From positions 1-64,000 of IMG/VR virus record IMGVR_UViG_3300046673_000068: 64,000 nucleotides of DNA; one strand, given 5' to 3'. Below, piece by piece: positions 36,617-44,969 of the stretch (positions within the stretch are counted from its first letter, which is position 1; the number at the start of each line of letters is the position of its first letter). The translations under genes were made by a program, and so were the position numbers. Origin of the DNA: a virus. The notes under the pieces were generated by a model, which was not told the origin of the DNA, searched no databases, and saw nothing but the letters and a program-made list of their open reading frames with translations.

Positions 36617-38483
36617 GGACCTCGATGCCCTAAAATCCGACCCCGGAGTTCTCCGGATATACGGGCAACTTGTTCCCGGTCTGAAGAAGGCAGGGAACAA
36701 GTACGTCGGCTGCTGTCCATTACCCGGACACAACGACAAAACACCCAGTTTCACGATCTTCCAGGACATGCGGTGCTCCTGCTTCGGTTGCGGGGAAAAC
36801 CTCAACATTTTCCAACTCATCCAAAAAGTGGAAAACTGCGATTTTGCAACGGCGGTCGAGCGCGTGAAGAAAGAACTGGGACAGTCCGATTGGGAAGCTA
36901 CTAAGCAGAAAGTGGAGTCTACTTTCAAGCCCGTTGCCGAGCCTAAGACCTACCGGACACTACCCCTATCTTCCTGGACCAAGCTGGAAACTGCTCTGGC
37001 CAACTCCAAGGATGCTGTCCATTATCTGGACAAAGAGCGCGGAATAACACTTGCGACTGCGCAGCAGCTTAGACTTGGGTTTGTGCAGAACATTGGTAAC
37101 CTGACAGGAGAGCAGGGAGCCGACATCGCCGACCAAGGCTGGTTGGCCTTCCCTTGCATAGAGGGCAACCAGATCGTCTCTGTCAAATACCGCAGCCTGC
37201 AAAGGAAAAAGCCTGGTGGGTTTGCCCGGCAGCCAGGAATGGCGACTGCTCTGTGGAACACGGAAGCCATCGACTGTTTTGAACCTGTCTACCTCGTAGA
37301 AGGAGAATTTGATTGTGCTATCTTAGCGCAGGCCGGGTACAACGCTGTTTCTGTTCCAAGCGCCGGGACAAAACTAACCCCAGCCCAGAAAGACCAACTG
37401 ATGCAAGCCTCGATGGTTATCCTATCCGGGGACACCGACCAGACGGGCTCTTCTTATATGTCGAAACTTTGGCAAGAGCTTGGGACGAAATGCTATCTGC
37501 TTTCCTGGCCTTCGCCAATGAAAGACGCGAACCAGACGTTTCTTGAGCACTGCGGACGAGACTTAGACAAGTTCCGGGCCCTGGTCGAGGAACTGACGAG
37601 CAAGGCTAAGTCACAGCCGATGCCCGACATCTATTCCATTCAGGAAGTCATGCAACACGGAGAAGACACTAGCCTCGTGGACCGAGCCGACCGGCTGCGA
37701 TTTCCTTGGAAAGCGGTGGACGAAATGGCGGTGCTGCTTCCGGGCTCCGTACTGGGTTTGATGAGCACCAGCACCGGCCAAGGCAAGACTTGCTATTCTT
37801 TGCAATTTAGTTTATTTGGGTCTAGGAAATACAACGAAGTTGTGATAAATTGGCAATGCGAATTGTCCCCGTCTGAACTCGCCGTAATGGTAGCGGCTCA
37901 GGTTCTACATAAGAACAGGAATTTCCTATCCAAAGCAGATTTGAAACAGGCGGCGGATCAACTCAGTGACGCTCAATACTACGTGGGCAATAATTCAACC
38001 ATCAACAACATCATGGACGTTCTGGATTTGATGGAGGCTGCTGTTCGGCGCACCGGGGCTACAGTTTGTGTACTGGATAACTTGACCTTTTACACAACGG
38101 GAGTGGATGACGAGGTTCGAGTTCAAGCAGCAGCAATGAAGCGCATCAAGCAAATGGCCATTCAATATGGATTGAAATTTATTGTCGTAAGTCAGCCAAG
38201 GAAGGCTTCGGCTCAGTCCAAAGGAAAGAAAACACATATCTCTGACGCAAAAGGATCAGCCAGTCTTGGAGACACGTGCGACAGCTTCATGGCCCTTCAT
38301 CGGGAATTGTCCAAGGATACGGACGGGACTGGTGTCAATGATCCGTATGAAGAGAAAACGCTAATCGAGATGCTGAAGACGAGGTCTAAAGGTTTGGGAA
38401 AGTCCAGCACGACTCTCCAGTTCTTCGGAGAGTTCGCAGAATTTCAAGCCATCGAGAATAATTACGAAGGAGCACCAGAATGA
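36609..38483 (+). CDS. Bifunctional primase-helicase, 624 aa
   Basis: TTG start after GGAGAAG, overlapping the previous gene. N-terminal CHC2-type zinc motif: C36, H41, C58, C61 in CCPLPGH and CSCFGCG. Toprim catalytic core VYLVEGEFDCAIL (about 225-237) with VILSGDTDQTG. C-terminal DnaB-like helicase with Walker A STGQGKT (about 387-393) and Walker B CVLDNL. Makes primers and unwinds the fork, like T7 gp4. The zinc motif itself is encoded by a dyad-repeat copy (CPLPGH). Confidence 0.93.
   Translation: MTEDLDALKSDPGVLRIYGQLVPGLKKAGNKYVGCCPLPGHNDKTPSFTIFQDMRCSCFGCGENLNIFQLIQKVENCDFATAVERVKKELGQSDWEATKQKVESTFKPVAEPKTYRTLPLSSWTKLETALANSKDAVHYLDKERGITLATAQQLRLGFVQNIGNLTGEQGADIADQGWLAFPCIEGNQIVSVKYRSLQRKKPGGFARQPGMATALWNTEAIDCFEPVYLVEGEFDCAILAQAGYNAVSVPSAGTKLTPAQKDQLMQASMVILSGDTDQTGSSYMSKLWQELGTKCYLLSWPSPMKDANQTFLEHCGRDLDKFRALVEELTSKAKSQPMPDIYSIQEVMQHGEDTSLVDRADRLRFPWKAVDEMAVLLPGSVLGLMSTSTGQGKTCYSLQFSLFGSRKYNEVVINWQCELSPSELAVMVAAQVLHKNRNFLSKADLKQAADQLSDAQYYVGNNSTINNIMDVLDLMEAAVRRTGATVCVLDNLTFYTTGVDDEVRVQAAAMKRIKQMAIQYGLKFIVVSQPRKASAQSKGKKTHISDAKGSASLGDTCDSFMALHRELSKDTDGTGVNDPYEEKTLIEMLKTRSKGLGKSSTTLQFFGEFAEFQAIENNYEGAPE
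36715..36729 (-). repeat. 15-bp dyad repeat in the primase zinc motif
   Basis: GTCCATTACCCGGAC, read as (C)PLPG within CCPLPGH. Confidence 0.92.
37017..37031 (-). repeat. 15-bp dyad repeat in the primase gene
   Basis: GTCCATTATCTGGAC, read as VHYLD. Confidence 0.9.
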
Positions 38484-38493
38484 GTGACACTTG

Positions 38494-38994
38494 GTGAAAC
38501 CCGGGGAGTTGCCCGCCAATTGGGGTTTGTACGTCGCGCAGAAGACCAAACTGAAGTGCGTAGCTCCCTGCCCGAAGATGGAACCCTTACCGATGGACCG
38601 AGGAATGCTGACAGCCCTGCTTTACGCCGTGCAGACGAAGCACTTAAAATTGGACGCTTCTGTCCTCACCAAAGCTCGGAACGACGGCTACGCAGAAGGA
38701 GTTGCTCGGACTCAAGAGGGAACCTACGAGAAAGCATATCGAGAACTTCAGGAGAGAGTCGAAGCCTTTGATAAAGCGTCGGGGATTGATGTTCAATATG
38801 GTTGGAAAGTAGAAAAAATAGGAGAGGCTGTTCGTGTTATAATGAGTGGAGACTCGGAGATAAAGAGACTTTTATCCCAAGCCAAGTACGGGGTGCAGTC
38901 GGCGGAGAGACTAAAGACGGAACTACAGAACCACGCCGACATTTTGGAATCTGTGCTCTCTAAGCTACCCCAAGAAAAGGATGAAGAAGAATGA
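38494..38994 (+). CDS. Hypothetical protein with disrupted start, about 166 aa
   Basis: The primase stop overlaps an ATG (38480, RBS AAGGAG) that reads only MSDTW and stops. One extra T at 38490 would join it in frame to VKPGELPANWGLYVAQKTKL. As it stands, translation must begin at TTG 38491 or GTG 38494. N-terminal half has CVAPCPKMEPLP; the rest is helical coiled coil ending at the clamp gene (ATGA overlap). Function unknown. Confidence 0.6.
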   Translation: MKPGELPANWGLYVAQKTKLKCVAPCPKMEPLPMDRGMLTALLYAVQTKHLKLDASVLTKARNDGYAEGVARTQEGTYEKAYRELQERVEAFDKASGIDVQYGWKVEKIGEAVRVIMSGDSEIKRLLSQAKYGVQSAERLKTELQNHADILESVLSKLPQEKDEEE

Positions 38995-40061
38995 ACATCG
39001 CCGCCACCGACCTCAAACATGCCCTCAAGCGCCTATCCGGCGTGAAGACGGAGACCTACCAAGTCAGCGAGACCTCGGTCTCCGCACAAGACAGTGATGC
39101 CTGGGTTGTCGTCGATTGTCCATTATCCGGACTTGGTTCGGCCTTCAACATCGCGGGCAAGAAGTTATCGTCCGTGGTCAACAGGATGTCGGGCCAAATC
39201 GAGATTCTACGCGAAGACAAGAAGCTGACACTCCGTTCTGCCAAGGCGAGGATCGAGCTTGAAATCCAACCGGCAAAAACACCGGCAACCCCGAGCCAAC
39301 CGGACAAGGTGCTGTCCCTGCCTGCCGCAGAATTCAAACAGGCTCTGGCCCTCGCTTTTGCCTCCGCATCTCCCGCCAAATCAGCGCCGTTCGGGGGCTG
39401 TGTCCAGCTTCAAAGCTTGGGTTTGGGTCTTGAGGAGGAAGGACCGAAGGGCTACCGGATCACCGGCACAGATGGTATCATTCTGACCACGGTCAACGCC
39501 AAAGTGGAACTTCCCTTCGAGTTCCGGATGCTCCTGAACCTGACTGCGGCATCCATTGTCCAACTAATGGATGGGGCCCAAATCGAAGTGGGTGAAACCA
39601 ATACCCACCTGAAGATAACCTCCGGCGGCACAACGGTCTACGCCTCGAAGCCAATCCAGACGTACCCAAATTATGACAGCTTGCTGTCCGCCGTTCCTCA
39701 CACAAAACTGAGCTTTCTCGCGGAAGACCTGCTGTCCGTCCTGCGCACGGTCGAGCCTATGGTTGATGAATCAGTAGACCAAGGGGCTGTCGCTTTACAT
39801 TTCAAAGACGGTGTGGTACAATGTCTTAGTGGGGGAGTGGGGAGCGCGGCCCAGGACGAAACGGTTTACGAGCAGATTGACCCCGACCCGATCTTCGAAC
39901 CCCGAGAAGTCCGCTTGAAGCTGAACGTCAAGTACCTGTCCAGTTTCCTTTCCAAGACTAAAGGACCGGCGGTTTTGAGCATTACGAACAAGCCCGTCTT
40001 TCTGGAGTCCGGAAACATGCTGGTACTGACCATGCCGATGCTTACCAAGGAGAAGAAATGA
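38991..40061 (+). CDS. dnaN: DNA polymerase sliding clamp (DnaN-like), 356 aa
   Basis: Length and three-domain layout fit the bacterial beta clamp: MNIAATDLKHALKRLSGV, VVVDCPLSGLGSAFNIAGKK, LSLPAAEFKQALALAFASAS and the C-terminal VKYLSSFLSKTKGPAVLSI with VLTMPML. Forms a ring that tethers the polymerase; loaded by the AAA+ gene at 21401. Coupled by ATGA on both sides. Contains a dyad repeat (CPLSGL). Confidence 0.88.
   Translation: MNIAATDLKHALKRLSGVKTETYQVSETSVSAQDSDAWVVVDCPLSGLGSAFNIAGKKLSSVVNRMSGQIEILREDKKLTLRSAKARIELEIQPAKTPATPSQPDKVLSLPAAEFKQALALAFASASPAKSAPFGGCVQLQSLGLGLEEEGPKGYRITGTDGIILTTVNAKVELPFEFRMLLNLTAASIVQLMDGAQIEVGETNTHLKITSGGTTVYASKPIQTYPNYDSLLSAVPHTKLSFLAEDLLSVLRTVEPMVDESVDQGAVALHFKDGVVQCLSGGVGSAAQDETVYEQIDPDPIFEPREVRLKLNVKYLSSFLSKTKGPAVLSITNKPVFLESGNMLVLTMPMLTKEKK
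39118..39132 (-). repeat. 15-bp dyad repeat in the clamp gene
   Basis: GTCCATTATCCGGAC, read as PLSGL. Confidence 0.92.
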
Positions 40062-40417
40062 AGCGCATAATCCTGTTTCTCACTTTACTGTTGGCTCCTG
40101 CGCTGTACGCGCAGACGGTTAAGCCTGCACTACCAACCACGGCGACGGACAATGCTGCTATCAAGCCAGCACTACCGACTATTACAGTACCTCCGGCAAG
40201 TTTGCTGCATTCTGACAACCTCGTCGATTTTTCTACTATTGCGTCGTTTGTTGTTCCGTTGTGCGGGTGGCAGGGTCGCGAGCGAGACGATGGCCAGTGC
40301 GAGATTACAATAACTGCTCCACCTGATTACGAAAACTTCAAATGCACAGTCCATCAACATAAGCAGGGTGAACTGTACGTCATCACCTGCACATGGAAAC
40401 CGAAGGCCAAGCCATGA
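40058..40417 (+). CDS. Secreted protein with signal peptide, 119 aa
   Basis: ATGA-coupled to the clamp gene. MKRIILFLTLLLAPALYAQ is a Sec signal peptide with likely cleavage after AYA-type residues (LYA-Q). The mature part has a Pro/Thr linker with two KPALPT repeats and four cysteines, suitable for disulfides. Periplasmic or surface exposed. Unexpected inside a replication operon; possibly superinfection exclusion or a morons-type gene (inference). Confidence 0.7.
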   Translation: MKRIILFLTLLLAPALYAQTVKPALPTTATDNAAIKPALPTITVPPASLLHSDNLVDFSTIASFVVPLCGWQGRERDDGQCEITITAPPDYENFKCTVHQHKQGELYVITCTWKPKAKP

Positions 40418-41121
40418 CCGATCTTGAAATTCTTCCCCCGGTCAACTCAGAAGCGGCGCAGCAGAAACAGACAGAGATCGACGGGCTTCTCGAACAAATC
40501 TCTGCCCACGAGCTACGCCTGGCCAAACACTTCGCTCGCCTCTCCCGCTTGGTCCGGGAAGTGAAGGTCGAGCAGTATTGGATTCCCTTGGGGTATGACC
40601 GCTTCACCTCCTACTTGGAAGTAATCCGAAAGAAGATAGGGAGGGAACGCAGCCAGATGTACGCCGTGCTCTCCGTGTCAGAAGTTTTACACCCTTTTCT
40701 GACAGACGAGGAGCTTGAGACCGTCGGAATCACAAAGGCGCACGAACTCAAGCGCCTGGTCAAACAAGGAGGCAGGGTAGACGCGGAGGTTCCCGGGCTT
40801 TTGAGCCCCGTCCGGATAATGGACTTTGCTGCTGATCCAAAGACAACAGCTTTAATGCTCCGCGCCAAAGTCAGCGAGTTGCTACACGTCCACGAAGCTC
40901 CGAAGGGGTTGTGGTACGAGTTTGACCCTCCCGGGTTCTACGCCACCGCAGACGAACGGAAAGAGATCGCGGAGTTTTGGGAACTCGGAAAACTGATTTT
41001 GCAGGATACGTTCGAGTCCGAGCACGAAGAAAAGAAGCAGGTGTTCTTGGCCGCAGCCCGGGAATCCACATCAACTTGGAGAGGGGAGTTGGCGAATGCC
41101 GAGCAAACTCGTCCGCGTTGA
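40414..41121 (+). CDS. Hypothetical helical protein, 235 aa
   Basis: ATGA-coupled. Long helical N-terminus with EQISAHELRLAKHFARLSRL and YWIPLGYDRFTSYLEVIRKK; resembles phage or plasmid DNA-binding proteins of unknown role. Contains a dyad repeat (VRIMD). Overlaps the next gene by 26 bases. Confidence 0.64.
   Translation: MTDLEILPPVNSEAAQQKQTEIDGLLEQISAHELRLAKHFARLSRLVREVKVEQYWIPLGYDRFTSYLEVIRKKIGRERSQMYAVLSVSEVLHPFLTDEELETVGITKAHELKRLVKQGGRVDAEVPGLLSPVRIMDFAADPKTTALMLRAKVSELLHVHEAPKGLWYEFDPPGFYATADERKEIAEFWELGKLILQDTFESEHEEKKQVFLAAARESTSTWRGELANAEQTRPR
40810..40824 (+). repeat. 15-bp dyad repeat in a gene
   Basis: GTCCGGATAATGGAC, read as VRIMD. Confidence 0.92.
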
Positions 41122-41506
41122 ACTCGGGGATGAAGGACGCCCAATCCGAATTTTCAGGGACAAGTCCTGGCTGACGTGCGAGAACCCCGTCCAGTTAATG
41201 GACAGAGCTAGGGCTGTTCTCTCGATTAGAGAGCAGGTGTTTTGGCGGGCGAGAGACTTCAAGAATATGCGCCCCGTATTTTGTATCGAAGCCTACGCCT
41301 GTGAACGCTGCGGACGACGAATAACCTGGGAGACCTTTGAAATGAACGAAATCCGGCCCAAGGGGGCCGGGGGAGGTAAGACCGGCGGAGAAGTTTCCCT
41401 CGAAAATTGTGAGGCATTGTGCCACCAATGCCACCAGGGTAGTCCAGATTCCGCTCACGGGAATCGGCGGTGGCAAACAGCAAAACTCGATCCCGAAGGA
41501 TCATAA
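41096..41506 (+). CDS. HNH endonuclease-like protein, 136 aa
   Basis: CERCGRRITWETFEMNEIRP, then SLENCEALCHQCH and a final H in SAHGNR form the Cys-rich HNH fold with two CxxC zinc pairs. Compact, phage type; may be a homing or packaging-associated nuclease. Contains a dyad repeat (VQLMD). RBS AGAGGGGAG. Confidence 0.8.
   Translation: MPSKLVRVELGDEGRPIRIFRDKSWLTCENPVQLMDRARAVLSIREQVFWRARDFKNMRPVFCIEAYACERCGRRITWETFEMNEIRPKGAGGGKTGGEVSLENCEALCHQCHQGSPDSAHGNRRWQTAKLDPEGS
41189..41203 (+). repeat. 15-bp dyad repeat in the HNH gene
   Basis: GTCCAGTTAATGGAC, read as VQLMD. Confidence 0.88.
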
Positions 41507-42025
41507 ATGGACGCTCTCAAATACCAACCCGTAATCAAAGATGTCATGGCCAAACTGAAGGTGCGTAAAAACCAGCAGGAGGATATGACACAAGAATGCT
41601 ACTTGGCTCTGCTTGCCGGAGAAGATAAGCTGAAAGCAGCAGACGACGACATGGGGTACGCAGCTACAATCTGCCGGAACAGAATTCGACAGTGTTGGTC
41701 GAAGGAGCGATTCGGGATTCCAAATTTCAACCAGATAAAAGACGACCCGCCCCAGATCAGATTCGATTCCTTGTCTGAGCCTAAGATACAGAGGAAGGCG
41801 GCCAAGGTTGCTTCTCTTTCTCCGGCCCCGGACGCTGGGCTTTTATTCATGGACCTGCGGGCGGCTGTTTCCAAGCTCTCGGAGGAGGAACAAGACGTGG
41901 TTCAAAGGATTCTTGGGGGCGAGTCCCGGGAGCAGATAGCAGCCGCTTTGGGGCTTAGTCGGAGAGCAGTGGGCAGGCGGTACAAAGCCGCTGTCGAGAA
42001 ACTGAAGAAAGTGCTGGGGGTTTGA
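41507..42025 (+). CDS. Phage RNA polymerase sigma factor (sigma70/ECF-like), 172 aa
   Basis: Region 2-like segment QQEDMTQECYLALLAGEDKL through YAATICRNRIRQCWSKERFG, a 40-residue linker, then region 4-like LSEEEQDVVQRILGGESREQ with the helix-turn-helix AAALGLSRRAVGRRYK. Short two-region layout like ECF sigma factors. It could redirect host RNA polymerase to phage promoters, for example the TGTGGTATAATG set. ATG directly follows the HNH stop, RBS AAGGAT. Confidence 0.82.
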   Translation: MDALKYQPVIKDVMAKLKVRKNQQEDMTQECYLALLAGEDKLKAADDDMGYAATICRNRIRQCWSKERFGIPNFNQIKDDPPQIRFDSLSEPKIQRKAAKVASLSPAPDAGLLFMDLRAAVSKLSEEEQDVVQRILGGESREQIAAALGLSRRAVGRRYKAAVEKLKKVLGV

Positions 42026-42026
42026 A

Positions 42027-42425
42027 ATGGGCGTATCGAAAACAGTAACGGTTATTTGCGATTATTCCAAATGTTTGGGCAACAAAACCGGCCCGGCTGT
42101 GGTACAATGGAATGAGACGGATGTCTCGTCTGGAAAAGCCGAACTTCCGGAAGAAGCAAAGTACCTGGTCCTCATCACGCACAACAACATTCAAAAAGCC
42201 TTTTGCTGTCAACTACACGCGGCGGAATACTTCCTTCCCCCCGGGTACGAAGCGAAGCAGAAACAAGTGATTGAGTTTCCAACCCCGAAGGAAGAGCCGG
42301 GACCTTGCCCGCCGATGCGTGCTTGGGTGGATGAACCGCTTCGGTCAGAAGAAAGTCCGGATAATGGACAATCCGGTTTTGTCTACGGCGAGAAGAACAA
42401 CGGACCGGGAGGAATCAACGAATGA
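42027..42425 (+). CDS. Cys-containing hypothetical protein, 132 aa
   Basis: Starts just after the sigma gene. MGVSKTVTVICDYSKCLGNK with a later AFCCQLHAAEYFLPP suggests a small metal-binding domain; the C-terminus is disordered and includes the dyad-repeat peptide SPDNGQ. ATGA-coupled to the next gene. Confidence 0.64.
   Translation: MGVSKTVTVICDYSKCLGNKTGPAVVQWNETDVSSGKAELPEEAKYLVLITHNNIQKAFCCQLHAAEYFLPPGYEAKQKQVIEFPTPKEEPGPCPPMRAWVDEPLRSEESPDNGQSGFVYGEKNNGPGGINE
42355..42369 (+). repeat. 15-bp dyad repeat in a gene
   Basis: GTCCGGATAATGGAC, read as SPDNGQ. Confidence 0.92.
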
Positions 42426-42787
42426 TTACTACTTCCGACTACTCCAATGCCACCATAGCCACCGCTTGCTGGCGGGCGGCCCGGGGGGAGCTACACTCGG
42501 TCATGCTGTCTGTCTGCATGGTCTTCAAGAACCGGGCGGACGCTGGGTGGTTCGAACACGACCTTTATCAGAACTGCGTTCAGTGGCTGATCGAAAACCC
42601 CGGGGAGTTTCCGGACACACGCGACCCAGAGTTCCGACAAATGCTGGCCAGGCTTGACTCCGTAACCTCGGGGTTGGTGCCTGACCGAACAGGTGGGGCT
42701 ATGTACTTCTGCCCCAAGTCTCAACTGCCCGAAAAGATCGAGGGGCAAATAACCACAACGATTGGTGGTGTTGTGTTCATCCGGTGA
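42422..42787 (+). CDS. Cell wall hydrolase candidate (SleB-like), 121 aa
   Basis: ACWRAARGELHSVMLSVCMV followed by FKNRA and, near the end, DRTGGAMYFCPKSQLP follows the SleB pattern (EARGE...NR...TxGAxyF). SleB enzymes cleave peptidoglycan; a phage version could be the endolysin or a virion lysin. No signal peptide. The small membrane protein at 42793 could be a partner. Assignment rests on motif spacing only. Confidence 0.55.
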   Translation: MITTSDYSNATIATACWRAARGELHSVMLSVCMVFKNRADAGWFEHDLYQNCVQWLIENPGEFPDTRDPEFRQMLARLDSVTSGLVPDRTGGAMYFCPKSQLPEKIEGQITTTIGGVVFIR

Positions 42788-42792
42788 GGGAT

Positions 42793-42891
42793 ATGGACGA
42801 GAAATTTCAGTGGTGGGAGTTCCTGGCCGGGGTCTGCATTGGGGCCTGCCTCATGTTCCTTGGCCTGTTCCTCGCTGCCTTTTTCGAATAG
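42793..42891 (+). CDS. Small membrane protein, possible holin, 32 aa
   Basis: MDEKFQWWEFLAGVCIGACL continues into one membrane helix LMFLGLFLAAFFE. Directly follows the hydrolase candidate, the usual neighbour of a holin. No other support. Confidence 0.5.
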   Translation: MDEKFQWWEFLAGVCIGACLMFLGLFLAAFFE

Positions 42892-42897
42892 GAGATT

Positions 42898-43062
42898 ATG
42901 CCGATTCAAACGTTTACTTGTACGAACTGCGGGCACAAGTTCGAGGAAATCGTCAGGCAGGGTGCGCCGCCTCTTCCCTGCCCGAAGTGCGGAGAGCCCA
43001 CTGTTCAGGTGTGGAGTGTACCAGCCGTCGCTTTTTGGAAATGTTCGAGAGGGAGCTTGTGA
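42898..43062 (+). CDS. FmdB-type zinc-ribbon protein, 54 aa
   Basis: ATG after GGAG. MPIQTFTCTNCGHKFEEIVR and CPKCGEP form the zinc ribbon typical of small FmdB-family proteins, which bind DNA or protein. TGATG overlap with the next gene. Confidence 0.78.
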   Translation: MPIQTFTCTNCGHKFEEIVRQGAPPLPCPKCGEPTVQVWSVPAVAFWKCSRGSL

Positions 43063-43565
43063 TGGGAATATCAAAGCACGGCGGAAACCCGAACTATAAA
43101 CCGCCAACGAAGAAAGCCAAGACGCAAGCGCAACTCGACCGCGCCACAGACCTTCGGCTGCAAAAAGCGTACAACATCACCTTAGCCGACTATGAAAAAA
43201 TGGAGAAGACCCACGGGGGCAAGTGTTGGATAAGCGGAAGACCTCCAGGTTCAAGGCGGTTGCACGTCGATCACGACCATAGCTGGAAGAAGGTAAAAAT
43301 CACCACCAGCAAACTTTCCGAAACGGGCAATTGGGTGGCAACAGCGAATTACCTTCACACGGACTACACGGGGTACGGAGCCAAGAAGTCTTTGGCTGTT
43401 CGAGAAGTCAAACGTAAACTGCTTCGTGCTTCGGTTCGGGGGCTGCTCACATACTCCATCAATGCGGGGTTGCAGAAATTTTCAGACGACCCAAAACTTC
43501 TTAGAGTGGCGGCGGACTACCTTGAGAAACACCAAGGTCCATTAACTGGACAGGAGACAACATGA
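43062..43565 (+). CDS. Recombination endonuclease VII-like protein, 167 aa
   Basis: LRLQKAYNITLADYEKMEKT, then GGKCWISGRPPGSRRLHVDH with DH match the endonuclease VII/HNH core, although the usual second Cys of the first CxxC knuckle is missing (C-W-I-S). T4 endonuclease VII resolves branched DNA before packaging. The C-terminal half is unlike T4. Ends with a dyad-repeat peptide GPLTGQE. ATGA-coupled to the next frame. Confidence 0.72.
   Translation: MGISKHGGNPNYKPPTKKAKTQAQLDRATDLRLQKAYNITLADYEKMEKTHGGKCWISGRPPGSRRLHVDHDHSWKKVKITTSKLSETGNWVATANYLHTDYTGYGAKKSLAVREVKRKLLRASVRGLLTYSINAGLQKFSDDPKLLRVAADYLEKHQGPLTGQETT
43537..43551 (-). repeat. 15-bp dyad repeat at a gene end
   Basis: GTCCATTAACTGGAC, read as GPLTGQ; 10 bases before the next start. 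Confidence 0.9.
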
Positions 43566-44046
43566 CCGAACCCATTCCAGATTTCGCAACACCTCGCAAG
43601 TGTGGTATCTGCCAAGAGCCCGCTAACTGCTGGCACTTCCGTCCAAACAGATCGCGGCGGAATCTCCCGTCGCATCCGTCCGCGAAGAAGCTCGCCGTTT
43701 GGTGCGGGTTACGGGTGAGCGCGTGGAGTTTGTCGATCACATGGTCGCCTGCCCACGGTGCGACGGAATGAATCTCTCTTGCGAGTTCTGTGATGGAAGA
43801 GGACATGTATTATCCTCGCAGGCGCGGGAGTACCGGCGGCAGTTCAACGTTGACGAGCTGATCCGCCACGATGAATCACGCACTGACGAAAAGCTCTTAC
43901 ATGCAATTGCAGCGGCGGACGCGGAGGCGGACCGTGATGACGGCAGAGAGCCTGGCGACACTAGAGACGAGGAATCTCTGGAAGATCACAACATTCAAGG
44001 ACTCGGAGCCTTTCGGGACGTGTTCGATGCGGGCGGTGAGCAATGA
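43562..44046 (+). pseudogene. Zinc-finger gene with probable frameshift
   Basis: ATG 43562 (RBS AGGAGAC) reads MTEPIPDFATPRKCGICQEP then ANCWHF. Near 43641 the natural-looking sequence moves to another frame: SKQIAAESPVASVREEARRL, VACPRCDGMNLSCEFCDGRG and so on to 44046. The first frame runs on to 43771 with unnatural sequence. Loss of one base near 43641 is the simplest explanation. If intact, the protein would have about 160 residues and a DnaJ-like zinc finger. GTG 43702 or ATG 43744 could still express the second part. Confidence 0.58.
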
Positions 44047-44351
44047 GCGATGACGAAATGGTTGTCAAGTCGGTTTGGAAGAGCGCCCATGCTGTGCGGG
44101 ATTGGCCGGGAATGGTAACGATCCGCCGCTTTAGCCCGTTCAAGAATGAACAAGTTGAGGGCCAAGGCGCAACGGAAGCGGATGCTTGGAAGAACGTGGC
44201 CGACAAAATTCGCGCTATTGGGAAGCCTGAGTGGACTGTCGATGTTATTACGTCAGAGCAACAGGCGATTGCCGATGAAGCCGACTGGCAGGCAATGGTT
44301 GACGAAAAGGAAAAAGAAAGACGACGTGCGAATCGAAAGGCGGACCGATAA
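44043..44351 (+). CDS. Hypothetical protein, 102 aa
   Basis: ATGA-coupled. MSDDEMVVKSVWKSAHAVRD and a basic helical tail (EKEKERRRANRKADR). Part of a short block without dyad repeats; resembles accessory genes of other phages. TAATG overlap with the next gene. Confidence 0.64.
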   Translation: MSDDEMVVKSVWKSAHAVRDWPGMVTIRRFSPFKNEQVEGQGATEADAWKNVADKIRAIGKPEWTVDVITSEQQAIADEADWQAMVDEKEKERRRANRKADR

Positions 44352-44734
44352 TGAAGCCCATCGACAGAATGTGCCCAGCTTGCAAGGTTCCTCCTGGCGT
44401 TGGTTGCCTACCGTTTGGCGTTAAACCTGGCTGTGGGTATCCGATGAAAGGGTTCCACTGGGAACGGCGCACGCGGACGGAAAGCATTAGCGCCGGTCCT
44501 ATTGAGGGCCCAGGGCGGTGCGACATCGAGATTCGCTGGAATGCGCAGGCTAGAGCGTTCTTTGTGGACTATGGCAATGTGCACTTTTCGGTGACGCGGT
44601 TAGGCGCGATTCTCCTCGGAGACGCTTTGCGCGAAGCTGTAAGGACTCTAACGGTTGCTCAGTATACCGGACATGACGACGACGATCTTATGACGAAACG
44701 GTGGTACGCGGCAGGTTGCCGCAAGGAGGATTGA
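44351..44734 (+). CDS. Zinc-finger hypothetical protein, 127 aa
   Basis: CPACKVPPGVGC (8-19) and a following FHWERR match small CxxC...C...H phage zinc fingers. The remainder is beta-rich. Function unknown. Confidence 0.66.
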   Translation: MKPIDRMCPACKVPPGVGCLPFGVKPGCGYPMKGFHWERRTRTESISAGPIEGPGRCDIEIRWNAQARAFFVDYGNVHFSVTRLGAILLGDALREAVRTLTVAQYTGHDDDDLMTKRWYAAGCRKED

Positions 44735-44795
44735 CAATCGCACCAAACCACAGTACAAATCAACACAGCGGTAATCAACCGCACAAGGAGCAGCA

Positions 44796-44969
44796 ATGAA
44801 ACTGCCTGACTCAGTGGTTGAAGGTTTGAGAAAGATAGCGGGCCGCCCCCTGTTGGACTACACCTTCGCCTTCGGGGAAGACCGCGACATCTACGAAGCG
44901 GGAGTCCTGGACGGGGGAGCAAGCTTGGCGCAGTATGTTCTGGACGGTCTTGAAAAGGAGTCCGAATAA
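44796..44969 (+). CDS. Small acidic protein, 57 aa
   Basis: ATG after AAGGAG. MKLPDSVVEGLRKIAGRPLL; the stop TAA lies in a dyad repeat and overlaps the next gene's ATG. Confidence 0.64.
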   Translation: MKLPDSVVEGLRKIAGRPLLDYTFAFGEDRDIYEAGVLDGGASLAQYVLDGLEKESE

